The translations under genes were made by a program, and so were the position numbers. The notes under the pieces are model-generated. The model had not been told where the DNA came from. It did not search any database and was given only the letters and a program-made list of their open reading frames with translations. A stretch of DNA of 8,332 bases, taken from NCBI RefSeq assembly GCF_003325755.1, contig NZ_QORI02000051.1, forward strand, positions 1 to 8,332. Reading direction: 5' to 3'. How positions within the stretch are numbered: position 1 is the stretch's first letter; the number at the start of each line of letters is the position of its first letter. The DNA comes from Pseudomonas sp. SST3. GTDB taxonomy: Bacteria; Pseudomonadota; Gammaproteobacteria; Pseudomonadales; Pseudomonadaceae. This document shows positions 1 to 8,053 of the stretch, piece after piece.

Positions 1-2805
1 GGGTCGAGTTTGCGGTAGGCCATGGTGTTGCAGTGCATGCGTTATCCGGTGTTGATGTAGCTAGGGCTGTCGAGCTGCGTACAAGGGTGATGCCGCAATA
101 TGAGTTGCCGGTCACCGAAACTCCAGGTTTGGATTCGCAAGATCGTCCAGCTATGCGCAGGCTGGTCGACGAAGGCTTACTGGATATGAAGCATCTAGCG
201 GAACTGGAGGCAGGCGAGCTCGTTGCCGCACTCGGAATACTGACTGAGGATTATGCTGCCTGGATTAAAGATCAGCGAGCACGTATTGAGACCGATGCTG
301 TCGGTTACGCCCAGCAAGCCGATGAGGCTCTGGGACAATGTGAGGCAATTCTGGCTCGACTGCGCGAAGGTGTGAGTCTGCTGGCAGCAGACGATGATGC
401 TCTGGCGGCATTTCGTTTTGCTAATCGTGCGATGGCCATCCAGCGTGTGCATAGTGCGTTCGCCTTGCAGCGTCGGCGCGGTCGCACTGTCAAGCTGGCG
501 GAGTTCGACATTTCGAAGAACCGCTCTTGGCGCCCCTTCCAGCTGGCTTTCCTGCTGCTGTCCTTGCCTGGATTGGCTGATCCGAAACATACGGATCGTA
601 CTCAGCCTCTACAGGCTTATGCTGATCTGCTTTGGTTTCCCACCGGTGGTGGCAAGACAGAGGCATATCTTGGTGTCGCTGCATTCACCATGGCGATTCG
701 CCGCTTGCAAGGAAGTATGGGCGGCTACGATGCCTCTCGCGGTCTGGCTGTGATCATGCGCTACACCCTGCGCCTGCTGACTCTGCAGCAGTTCCAGCGG
801 GCTACCGCGTTAATCTGTGCGATGGAGCATATTCGCCGAGAAGCGCTTGCAGCGGGTGATGATTCCTTAGGCGATAGTGCGTTTACCATAGGCCTTTGGG
901 TCGGCAATAAGGTGACACCGGGGACCACCGACGATAGCCACAGGTTCATTGAAGCTATTCGTACCCCAGGACGAAATCCCACTGGTATGGCATCGCCGGC
1001 ACAGCTTACAGGGTGTCCATGGTGCGGGACGGAGATTGATCCAAGCAGAGATATTGAGGTCGACAAGATCGTTGGGCGGACGACAATTTACTGCGGCGAT
1101 AAGCTCAGTGCCTGTGACTTCTCCCGCGGTCGTTCAAGCAAGCTGGCACATCCTGGCTTGCCAGTTATGGTCGTAGACGAAGAGATGTATCGTCGCCCAC
1201 CGTCCATGATGATCGCCACCGTCGACAAGTTCGCCATGATGGCGTGGCGTGGGCAGGTGCGGAATCTGTTCGGTCGTGTCTCGAAGGAATGCTCTCGTCA
1301 TGGCTTGCTTTGGCCGGGCTCTGAGTGCAATACCGGCCATAGGGCTGTAGCAGGTAAAGCAGCAGCAGCGTCGGTCAAAGCTATCGTTCCAGTAAGGCCA
1401 CCGGACCTGATCATCCAGGACGAGTTCCACTTGATTAGTGGGCCTTTGGGGACAATGGTTGGGCTATATGAGGGGGCGGTAGATGAGCTTTGCACCTGGC
1501 GGCTGGGTGACGATTCGATCCGCCCGAAGGTGATCGCCTCCACGGCGACCGTGCGCAAGGCGCAGCAACAGGTCAACAATGTATTCATGCGCCAGGTTTT
1601 CAGTTTTCCCGCCGCATGGCTTGGATGTCGAGGATAACTTTTTCTCGGTGCAGCGTCCGATCAGGCAGAAGCCAGGGCGACGTTTATCTAGGCATTTTGT
1701 TCTCCGGGCAGCTCGCGGCCAGCGATGCTAATCCGGGTATACACCGCTGCTCTAACTGCTGCTCAAGCCCTGTTCGATCGCTTCGGTAAGGCGGCTGATC
1801 CATACATGACCATGGTGGGGTACTTCAACTCGCTACGTGAATTGGGCGGTATGAAGCGTTTGGCCGAAGATGATGTGCAGACACGTGCATACCGGGTACA
1901 AATGAGCATGGTGGAGCGCCCGGGTCTTGCGCAGCGCAGCGTTATGAACATTCGTGAGCTGACTTCTCGTGTTTCCAACCAGGACATTCCCAAGTATCTC
2001 GATCAGCTTGAGGTGATGTTTAAGTCCGAGTGGGATCCTGAAAAAGGTAAGTACGTTACTCGTTGGGAAGAAGGGGATTCTCGAGCGATCGATATCGTAC
2101 TGGCCACTAACATGCTGTCGGTTGGGGTCGACGTTAACCGGCTGGGAATTATGGCTGTCAACGGTCAGCCAAAAGGGACTGCGGAATACATCCAGGCTAC
2201 GAGTCGTGTGGGGCGTCAGTTCCCTGGTCTAGTGTGTACCGTGCTGACATGGGCCCGGCCTCGCGATCTCTCGCATTATGAGACCTTCGAGCATTACCAC
2301 GCGACCTTCTACAAACATGTAGAGGCGCAATCAGTCACACCGTTTTCGCCGCGCGCGATGGATCGGGGTTTGACTGGAGCGATGCTGTCACTGATCCGCG
2401 CCAAAAGCGAATGATTTCGCGCCTAACGGTGGAGCGCAAAGCCTTAAACAGCCAAATCAGGTGGAAATGCTGGACGCCATGAAGGTACTCGAAACGCGCG
2501 CCGACAACATTGCGGAAGCTCCTGCGAAGAAACTCGCGGGCGATATGCTCAAGCAGCGTGCTGATCAGTGGGTGAGCGAGGTGATGCAGGGGAACCGTAT
2601 TTTGGCATATGAGAAGCGGGGGCCAGACAAGGACAGAACGGTTGCCTTGATCAAGGCTCCAGGTGCGCAGGCTTGGGATAACTGGACGGTACCAATGTCG
2701 ATGCGTGAGGTCGAGCCTGGAGTTCGTTTGGTCATGAACTCAACGAAGATCAAAGACGAAATTCAATGGAAGCCTCGCCCTGCAGTGGCTGATAAGGACG
2801 AATGA
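1..2805 (+). pseudogene. drmA: DrmA, DISARM helicase (5'-partial, four apparent +1 frameshifts)
   Basis: This is the SF2-type helicase-like core protein of DISARM anti-phage systems. The frame is open to the left edge (first full codon at base 3), so the true start lies outside; the GTG at 33 is only an internal valine. Numbering from base 3, the Walker A motif FPTGGGKTEA begins near residue 212, a zinc-ribbon-like set CPWC plus C-x6-C spans about 338-371, the motif II variant DEFH is at 473 (bases 1419-1430), and STATV follows as motif III. The C-terminal helicase lobe has ATNMLSVGVDV and QATSRVGR (2193-2216). The reading frame breaks four times, each repaired by dropping one base: in 1604-1610, 1683-1685, 1695-1698 and 2403-2406. 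Repair gives 932 residues in the window, ending at the TGA at 2803-2805. All helicase motifs are intact, so sequence error is as likely as real inactivation. The stop overlaps the drmB start, indicating an operon. Identification as DrmA rests on motifs plus the adjoining drmB and drmC. Confidence 0.87.
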
Positions 2806-4666
2806 AGATGGCCAACGAAAAAACTCACGTCGGTTCAGTTCGACCTAGTCAGCTACTGTGGGCATACGGCCCAGGTGCCCTGGTCGACTTGCCGAACTTA
2901 TCGGTTGTGACCTCCGGCATTGACGTCTGGGAGAAAGATCGTTGTCAGCCAGTGATCGAAAATCGTTTGCTCGCTGCCGTGCAAAAAGCACTTGGCCCTC
3001 AGGTTGAGTCGCTACGTATGCCACCGTTCAGTAAGAGTGATCTGGTAGATCCGTTCTCAGCAGAAGCCAGCGTTGGGGTTCCAGTTCGTCCTTTCCCTCG
3101 CTGGTTGCGTTGTGTGAAGTGCGGGCTTTTGTCGCCTTATGACAGTGGGTTGTTCGAGCTAAAGGAAAGCCGATACCGCCCGGAGGCGACACGTTTCGTT
3201 CATCAGGGTTGCCGAGGTTCCAAAAAGGATCAGCCCGCGAAGGATGCAGATGCCGTTCCTGCACGTTTCCTTTTGGCTTGCAAAAATGGACATCTAGATG
3301 ACTTCCCTTGGCAGTGGTTCGTCCACTCTGGCCCCGACGATTGCAAAGGCACGTTGCGCTTCTTCGAAAGCGGAGCGTCCCTACAGACCGAGAATCTTTG
3401 GGCGAAGTGCGACGATTGCGGGGCGGCGCGCAATATGTCCCACGCATTTGGGCAGCTCGGTAAGGAGAACTTGCCTGGGTGTCGTGGGCGGCATCCTCAT
3501 TTGGATCAGTTCGAACCGGATTGCGACGCCGGGCCGCGAGCCGTGCTGTTGGGCGCGACTAATAGCTGGTTTCCGGTCTCTTTATCAGCGTTGGCGATTC
3601 CTCAGGCAAAGAACTCGCTCGCTCAACTGATCACTGATGGCTGGGATTCCTTTCATGACTTGGATGACTACGACGAGCTGCCACCGACCATAAAGGTGCT
3701 AAAGAAAAAATGGTTTGCTACCGGGAGTAGAGTTGTATTCCGCAGAGGCTATCTGGGCTGCCATTGAGGCACACCGTTCAGGGGGCGATGAGCGCGGCAC
3801 CGAGGCTGATATCAAAGGACCGGAATGGCGAGTGCTTATTGATCCGTCGCCTGTGAATGACTATCCGCACTTTTTGTCTGAAGCGGTGGCCGTTCCCAAT
3901 GGATTTCAAGGCAGGATATTTAGGGTGTTGCTGCTGAAGCGCCTGCGCGAAGTGAATGCTTTGCTTGGCTTCACGCGAGTAGAAGCGCCTGACGACTCCG
4001 GTGGTACTGGATCTGGACCGATCCAAGCACCACTGTCACGAGCGAAACCTGATTGGGTTCCCGCTAATCAGGTACACGGTGAAGGCATCTTTATTCAGTT
4101 CGATGAGCAATCAATCGCCGAGTGGGAGCAGAGTGCTGAAGTTCAGGCTGCTGATGTAGGGCTGCGAGGCGGACATAAAGGTTGGCGGAACTCCCGACAT
4201 CTCTGTCCGCCAGATGATGGTTATCCGGGTGCCCGTTACGTGATGCTGCACACCCTGGCGCATTTGCTGATTCGAGAGTTGGCGCTGGAGTGCGGATACA
4301 ATGCAGCGAGCATTAGAGAGCGGATTTATGCCGAGGTGAATGAAGGAGGTAGTCAATGCGGCTTCATCATTTACACAGCGGCTGCGGATTCCGATGGCAC
4401 CTTGGGTGGATTGGTCGAGCTGGGCAAACCCGAAAAACTTGGAGCGTCTACTGGTTCAGGCTTTGCGACGTGCTCGTATTTGCTCATCTGATCCTCTATG
4501 CGCGGAGCACGACCCCCAGAAAGACCGTAGTCTGCACGCAGCGGCCTGCCATGCATGTTCCTTCGTCGCGGAGACATCGTGCGAGCGTGGTAATCGATAT
4601 CTCGACCGGGCGATGGTCGTGCCTACTTTCGAGAATGCCAAAGCGGCATTCTTCCCGGATGCATAA
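2802..4666 (+). pseudogene. drmB: DrmB, DUF1998-domain DISARM protein (two apparent +1 frameshifts)
   Basis: This is the DUF1998-containing core protein of DISARM, which in characterised systems works with DrmA. The ATG at 2802 overlaps the drmA stop as ATGA. The N-terminus has the family-like segment RPSQLLWAYGPGALVDLPN, followed by a CVKC zinc knuckle (3111-3122), the segment LLACKNGHLDDFPWQWFVH and a CDDC pair near 3409-3420. The DUF1998 region contains LHTLAHLLIRELALECGY (around 4246-4300) and ends in a cysteine-rich tail with CHAC. The frame breaks twice. The first break is between 3705 and 3724, where an extra A in the A6 run at 3705-3710 or an extra base in the GGGA at 3722-3725 would explain it. 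The second is an extra A in 4433-4437. Removing both gives one 620-residue protein ending at the TAA at 4664-4666. Without repair the conserved cysteine tail is lost. The otherwise undecayed sequence favours an error or a very recent mutation. Confidence 0.87.
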
Positions 4667-4667
4667 G

Positions 4668-5459
4668 ATGCGAGAGATGTTGGTAGCGTTATCCGAGTTG
4701 GTTTCAATCATTTCCTATGATCGGGTGACCGCCTTGGCGTCGAAGGTCAGGGGAATGCAAGTCGCGAAAGCTGGAGATTTAAGGGTGGGAGTGCTGTCCG
4801 TGAAGGCGGATAACGCACTCAAGGGGTTGATCGATATTTGGAAGGCATCGACCATCAATGGCGAGACATTGGCAGCAATGCTCTTGGCTGCAGCATATGC
4901 TTTTCGTCATGCCGAGGATCGGCAGAGGGTCGAGCTCGTATGGACGGGGCCGACGACTGAGCTCGTTCCTGCTCGGCGAACCGAACAGGCATTGATCCAG
5001 GTGATCGATGTTGCTCAGCAGCGGTTGTTCATCACGAGTTACGTCGCTTACGACATTGAGTCGATAGCTAGGGCTCTTAGATCAGCGGCAAAGCGAGGTG
5101 TAAAGATCGTGTTTCTGATGGAGCTCTCGAGCACCCAGGGTGGAAAGGTCAGTATTGATCCTATTGGTAACCTGCAAAAGATAGTTCCAGATGCGCTGTT
5201 CTATGTCTGGAAAGACAAAGGTTCAGCCTTCGTGAACGGCAGTGTGCATGCGAAGGTCGCAGTGGCAGACAGTGCATATTGTTTCATAACCAGCGCTAAT
5301 TTGACTGGATACGCAATGGATCAGAACATGGAGGCTGGCGTACTGGTCTCCGGTAATCCATTGCCCGAGCAGCTTCATCGGCATTTGGAAGCTTTGGTGA
5401 TAACAGGAGTGATTTGTTCCAGCTGGTGGATGATGGATTTACTCAATGTGTGGGGCTGA
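4668..5459 (+). CDS. drmC: DrmC, phospholipase D-like DISARM protein
   Basis: This is the PLD-superfamily core protein of DISARM, 263 residues from the ATG at 4668. That start has a GGA nine bases upstream; the in-frame ATG at 4659 would add three residues but has no site at a usable distance. Either start lies at or just across the drmB stop, so the gene is probably translationally coupled. The C-terminal half holds a single HxK-type catalytic motif, VHAKVAVAD (His194, Lys196, Asp201), then SANLTGYAMDQNMEAGVL with Asn211 and Glu222, as expected for PLD nucleases and phosphodiesterases. The first PLD half (about residues 110-160, near RLFITSYVAYDIESIARALR) lacks a clear HxK, so dimerisation would be needed to form a two-motif active site. 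The last 16 or so residues are Trp/Met-rich and look unnatural. Removing one T from 5413-5415 would instead end the protein with GVIVPAGG at a TGA at 5431-5433 (254 residues). In published DISARM work, drmC contributed less to defence than the other genes. Confidence 0.85.
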   Translation: MREMLVALSELVSIISYDRVTALASKVRGMQVAKAGDLRVGVLSVKADNALKGLIDIWKASTINGETLAAMLLAAAYAFRHAEDRQRVELVWTGPTTELVPARRTEQALIQVIDVAQQRLFITSYVAYDIESIARALRSAAKRGVKIVFLMELSSTQGGKVSIDPIGNLQKIVPDALFYVWKDKGSAFVNGSVHAKVAVADSAYCFITSANLTGYAMDQNMEAGVLVSGNPLPEQLHRHLEALVITGVICSSWWMMDLLNVWG

Positions 5460-5509
5460 GGCTCTCGTAGTCACGGTTTTTCCTGATACTTGTAAAGGTC
5501 GCGGCTGTC

Positions 5510-6344
5510 ATGCGTGAAGAATTTGTCGATATGAAGTATTTCGAGACCTACTACTACACGAACATTGTTCATAACGTTCTCGACGACACAATGTCCTACT
5601 TGCGTAATCTCCACAACTGGCATGAGGATCAGGAGGCTTGGCTATTCTTACAGCCTTTCCCTAAGCGTAGTGTGCTGCATGAATTTGCTCAGTTTATTAT
5701 TGAAGAACTCATGTACGAGCGGATTGGTGAGGTTGCATTGGAAGCCGTTCTGAGAGGGCCAAAAAATAAGTTATGGGTTGATCAAGCGCTCATGCGCCAT
5801 GGAATTGAGTCTTCTGGGTTTCTGCATTGGCTAAATGAAAATACAGTCCTTCTGGAGGATGTGACGGAAGATCATATTTTCGATTATCACCAAGATCTCA
5901 GGCTCACAGGGCAGCTGGATGAGTTGTTCACTCGGCTCTCCAATGAGGTGTTCTTCATCCTCTTTGGCAATAGAACTCTGCTCGCTAAGTTAAATGGCTA
6001 TGTGTCAGGCGTAGTTCAGGGTATAGAGAAGGCCGGCTTGGAGCCTGAGCATTTTGCACTATTGGCGAGGGATGGCGTACCAGCCCGCGTCCATATACCA
6101 GAGTGGGTGAGACGAGCGGGATTATTTTTCCGGTTACGACCGTGGAATGTGTGCAGCATGTAATAAAGATTTGAGCGGTTTAGTTTCCGTATCGACTCAC
6201 AAGCATTTTGATCACATAGTTCCTCTTGCGGAGGGAGGGATCAACGATGTGACGAACATGCAGCTTCTCTGCGAGGCGTGCAATCTTGCTAAGGGCCGAA
6301 AGCTGGTTACAACGTCTAGTCGGTACGAGGGATGGTACACGTGA
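5510..6344 (+). pseudogene. HNH endonuclease-domain protein, unrecognised N-terminus (one apparent +1 frameshift)
   Basis: The gene begins 50 bases after drmC. The ATG at 5510 has AAGG upstream at a long spacing; an ATG at 5531 is an alternative. Read as it stands, the first frame stops after 217 residues at about 6163 and the HNH part sits in the next frame. Removing one G from the GGG at 6118-6120 joins them into a 277-residue protein with the continuous segment VRRADYFSGYDRGMCAAC. Restored residues 214 and 217 (CAAC) and 254 and 257 (CEAC) form a zinc-binding pair set around DHIVPLAEGG, with the likely catalytic His235, then N-x-QLLC and CNLAKGRK. This is a typical HNH (McrA/HNH_5-like) fold at the C-terminus. 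The N-terminal 200 or so residues are rich in aromatic and acidic residues; I recognise no domain, signal peptide or membrane segment there. Its stop overlaps the vsr start, which points to co-expression. It may be a DISARM accessory nuclease or a restriction enzyme partnered with the nearby methyltransferase. Confidence 0.75.
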
Positions 6345-6769
6345 GTTCAAGCGCGTCGCGAAGCGAAATCATGCGTTCAGTCAAGCGTGCTCACACCGGG
6401 CCGGAAATCAGAGTTCGTCAAGCATTGTATGCTTTAGGGCTCAGATTTCGTCTGCATCGCCGGGATCTTCCTGGTTCACCGGACATAGTCTTGCCTAGGT
6501 TTCGGACGGCGGTATTTGTGCATGGGTGCTTCTGGCACCGGCATCTAAACTGCCGCTACGCGACCACCCCCAAGAGCAGGCAAGATTATTGGCTGCCCAA
6601 GTTCGAAGCGAATGTAGAGCGTGACGCGCGGAAGGAAGCTCAATTGCAAAACTTGGGCTGGCGTGTACTAGTGATTTGGGAGTGTGAAACGAAGACGCCT
6701 GAGGTCTTGAAGGCCCGCCTCAGGCTTGAATTTGATCTTCCGCTTTGCGAGCCGCTTCATAGGCCCTGA
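6341..6769 (+). CDS. vsr: Vsr very short patch repair endonuclease
   Basis: Vsr enzymes nick DNA 5' of the T in T:G mismatches that arise when 5-methylcytosine deaminates, starting very short patch repair. The 142-residue protein matches the usual family size. From the GTG start, the visible family residues are Glu22 in TGPEIRV, the catalytic Asp48 in LPGSPDIVL, and the signature HGCFWHRH with His61, Cys63, His66 and His68. Then come Cys71, the segment NVERDARK, and GWRVLVIWEC with Cys115; the Cys/His set would hold the structural zinc. The GTG at 6341 is preferred because it overlaps the HNH stop as GTGA and has GAGGG nine bases upstream. The ATG at 6332 would add three residues but sits directly on that site. 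The residue before HGCFWH is Val rather than the Thr of E. coli Vsr. The 3' end overlaps the convergent methyltransferase gene by 50 bp. No frame disruption is visible. Confidence 0.93.
   Translation: MSSSASRSEIMRSVKRAHTGPEIRVRQALYALGLRFRLHRRDLPGSPDIVLPRFRTAVFVHGCFWHRHLNCRYATTPKSRQDYWLPKFEANVERDARKEAQLQNLGWRVLVIWECETKTPEVLKARLRLEFDLPLCEPLHRP
6697..6725. terminator. 8-bp perfect inverted repeat in the vsr/methyltransferase overlap
   Basis: GCCTGAGG (6697-6704) and CCTCAGGC (6718-6725) are perfect reverse complements with a 13-base loop. The right arm covers the methyltransferase stop codon, and the whole repeat lies inside the vsr coding region. Neither strand has a strong T-run after the stem: TTGAATTTGATCTT follows on +, and GTCTTCGTTTC on -. 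It could be a weak bidirectional terminator or RNA-protecting hairpin between the two convergent genes, but chance is possible. Confidence 0.3.
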
Positions 6770-7784
6770 CATGCTGCATCAAGCTTTCCCCAATAACTTC
6801 CCCAAGTCGCACCGGGACGGCGTTGCCGATCATGCGGCCGACGGCTTTGAAGGTTATATGCTCTGGCTCCATAAAGACGTAATTTCTAGGAAAGGACTGA
6901 AGGATCGCAGCTTCACGCAGTGACAGAGCGCGGGCCTGCTCGGGGTGGCCGAAACGACCATTTCCGAAACCGTAGCAGAGCGTGGTCATCGTCGGGCTAG
7001 GGCGATCTGCCCGCATACGTCCGTATACGCTCGGATACGTCTTGCCACTCGCTTTGCGGTGGCATTCGGCGACTAACTCCAGTGGCCAATCTTTCCAAGT
7101 ACCGCCTGGCTTAGAATGAATGATGCGTCGCATATTGATCGGGGTAAGCGTTGCTGCCCGGTGAAGGGGGTCGTTCGGGTCACGTTCTCCGGCAGCTAGC
7201 CGAGGCAGTTCACCGATGACGTCCTCGACATTTACCGGGGCGTTCAGATGCGTTGGAGAGATAATGCTTATAGGCATCCCCAGTTTAGATGCGAGCAGAA
7301 CATGGCGACGTCTCTGTTGTGGCAACCCATACTCGACGCAGGCCACCCGTCCGTCCCAGATCTCATAACCTTGGTCTCTGAGGCTTTGCACGAAGTCATG
7401 GTAAACCTCGTGCTTGGTGACGTCAGGAACATTTTCCATGGTTACCAAGTGAGGCTCAGTTTCTCCGATGAGGCGGCTGAAGTGATAGAGCAGCGGCCAC
7501 TTACGATCGTTGCGGGTGTCTTTGCCTTGGTTGTAGGTCGAGAACGGTTGGCAAGGGGCACAGCCGGCTAGCAGGCGGTATTGACCAGGACGGTACCAAG
7601 CCAGCAACTCTTCGGCTGTTACGTCCGTTACGTCCTTTTTGACGAAGGCGGCTTGGTTATTCTCCTGATAAGCGTACGCACATTGGCCTTCGATATCATA
7701 CCCGGCATGCACTGTAATGCCGGTGTTGCGCATGCCAGCGGTAAGGCCACCAGCGCCACAGAAAAGGTCAACTGCATCAATCAT
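6720..7784 (-). CDS. DNA (cytosine-5-)-methyltransferase, candidate DrmMII
   Basis: This enzyme transfers a methyl group from S-adenosylmethionine to C5 of cytosine in a short target sequence. The 354-residue protein has the family motifs in order. Motif I is DLFCGAGGLTAGM (about 6-18), motif IV is GCAPCQPFS with the nucleophile Cys78, motif VI is MENVP (116-120), and motif VIII is QQRRR (156-160). RPSPTMTT (261-268) lies at the end of the target-recognition region, and motif X is GNAVPVRLGEVIG (320-332). Only about 95 residues separate motif VIII from RPSPTMTT, suggesting a small recognition domain with a single target. The ATG at 7784 is chosen because AGGAGG (7795-7800) lies ten bases upstream and the catalytic fold starts at once; an in-frame ATG at 7865 would add 27 residues without family character. 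Next to drmABC it is a good candidate for the class 2 DISARM methyltransferase, although it is transcribed the opposite way. It could equally form a modification unit with the HNH gene and vsr. No frame errors are seen. Confidence 0.93.
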   Translation of the reverse strand: MIDAVDLFCGAGGLTAGMRNTGITVHAGYDIEGQCAYAYQENNQAAFVKKDVTDVTAEELLAWYRPGQYRLLAGCAPCQPFSTYNQGKDTRNDRKWPLLYHFSRLIGETEPHLVTMENVPDVTKHEVYHDFVQSLRDQGYEIWDGRVACVEYGLPQQRRRHVLLASKLGMPISIISPTHLNAPVNVEDVIGELPRLAAGERDPNDPLHRAATLTPINMRRIIHSKPGGTWKDWPLELVAECHRKASGKTYPSVYGRMRADRPSPTMTTLCYGFGNGRFGHPEQARALSLREAAILQSFPRNYVFMEPEHITFKAVGRMIGNAVPVRLGEVIGESLMQHVRAYEAARKAEDQIQA

Positions 7785-7931
7785 CGGGATAGGTCCTCCT
7801 AGCGTAATGTATTCTAGCTGGAACCTCAGTAAAGATCGAGCACGATATTTCATGCTCATACCCATACACCCTCAAAATTGAGCGGCCGGTGGGTAAGCGT
7901 TCAATCAGCGCCAACATCCTGACAATGCCGC
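7785..7931 (-). promoter_or_regulatory. Long 5' leader of the methyltransferase gene
   Basis: If transcription starts about 7 bases after the proposed -10 box, the mRNA has a leader of roughly 148 bases. It contains a near-palindrome CTCAA-AA-TTGAG at 7871-7882 and a hairpin candidate with arms GAGCA (7838-7842) and TGCTC (7853-7857), extendable with one mismatch. It ends with a strong AGGAGG at 7795-7800. A leader reading frame of 46 codons runs from an ATG at 7917-7915 to a TGA overlapping the methyltransferase start region (down to 7777). Its product resembles nothing I know, and its start has only a CAGG directly adjacent, so it may not be translated. Such features could serve expression control of the methyltransferase, but this is inference. 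Confidence 0.3.
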
Positions 7932-7938
7932 TCGCTCT

Positions 7939-7968
7939 GTTATAGCGATACGATGGCTGGCATTTCAA
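7939..7968 (-). promoter_or_regulatory. Sigma70-like promoter for the methyltransferase gene
   Basis: On the - strand, TTGAAA (7968-7963, five of six consensus positions) is followed after 18 bases by TATAAC (7944-7939, five of six). It points toward the methyltransferase gene. This is the best promoter match noticed in the divergent intergenic region and implies transcription independent of the drm operon. Confidence 0.5.
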
Positions 7969-7989
7969 TGCTATTTTGCCATTGCTTCA

Positions 7990-8018
7990 CTGACAACCTA
8001 TTCATTCTTCTATAGATT
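7990..8018 (+). promoter_or_regulatory. Weak candidate promoter for the Hsp70-like gene
   Basis: CTGACA (7990-7995, five of six matches to the -35 consensus) is followed after 17 bases by TAGATT (8013-8018, four of six matches to the -10 consensus), itself overlapping TATAGA at 8011. The placement would give a leader of about 30 bases before the ATG at 8054. The match is modest. The element lies back to back with the methyltransferase promoter, about 20 bases away. Confidence 0.25.
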
Positions 8019-8053
8019 CCTATCGTATTGCACCTCCGAGGCAGGAATCGCAC

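Noticed and set aside
33..1637. A self-contained 534-residue helicase starting with GTG at 33
   Set aside because: The frame is open to the left edge and the C-terminal helicase lobe continues in other frames after 1604, so both ends are artefacts of the window edge and a frame break.
1604..1730. Programmed ribosomal frameshifting in drmA
   Set aside because: Three shifts within 95 bases without a recognisable slippery heptamer-plus-stem arrangement are implausible, and similar breaks occur in unrelated neighbouring genes.
3715..4491. A separate gene starting at TTG 3715
   Set aside because: It has no ribosome binding site and continues the drmB sequence after one base is removed; its DUF1998 region is the normal C-terminal half of DrmB.
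4356..4658. A 100-residue N-terminal extension of DrmC
   Set aside because: This stretch reads DrmB coding sequence in the wrong frame; the PLD protein begins at 4659 or 4668.
4340..4666. A small cysteine-rich protein of 108 residues
   Set aside because: It is the C-terminal tail of DrmB in a shifted frame, restored by removing one A at 4433-4437.
5460..5509. A terminator or promoter between drmC and the HNH gene
   Set aside because: The 50-base gap contains a TTTTT run but no stem before it, and no convincing -35/-10 pair.
6147..6344. A stand-alone 65-residue HNH protein
   Set aside because: There is no ribosome binding site, the first CxxC lies right at its start, and removing one G at 6118-6120 fuses it smoothly to the upstream frame.
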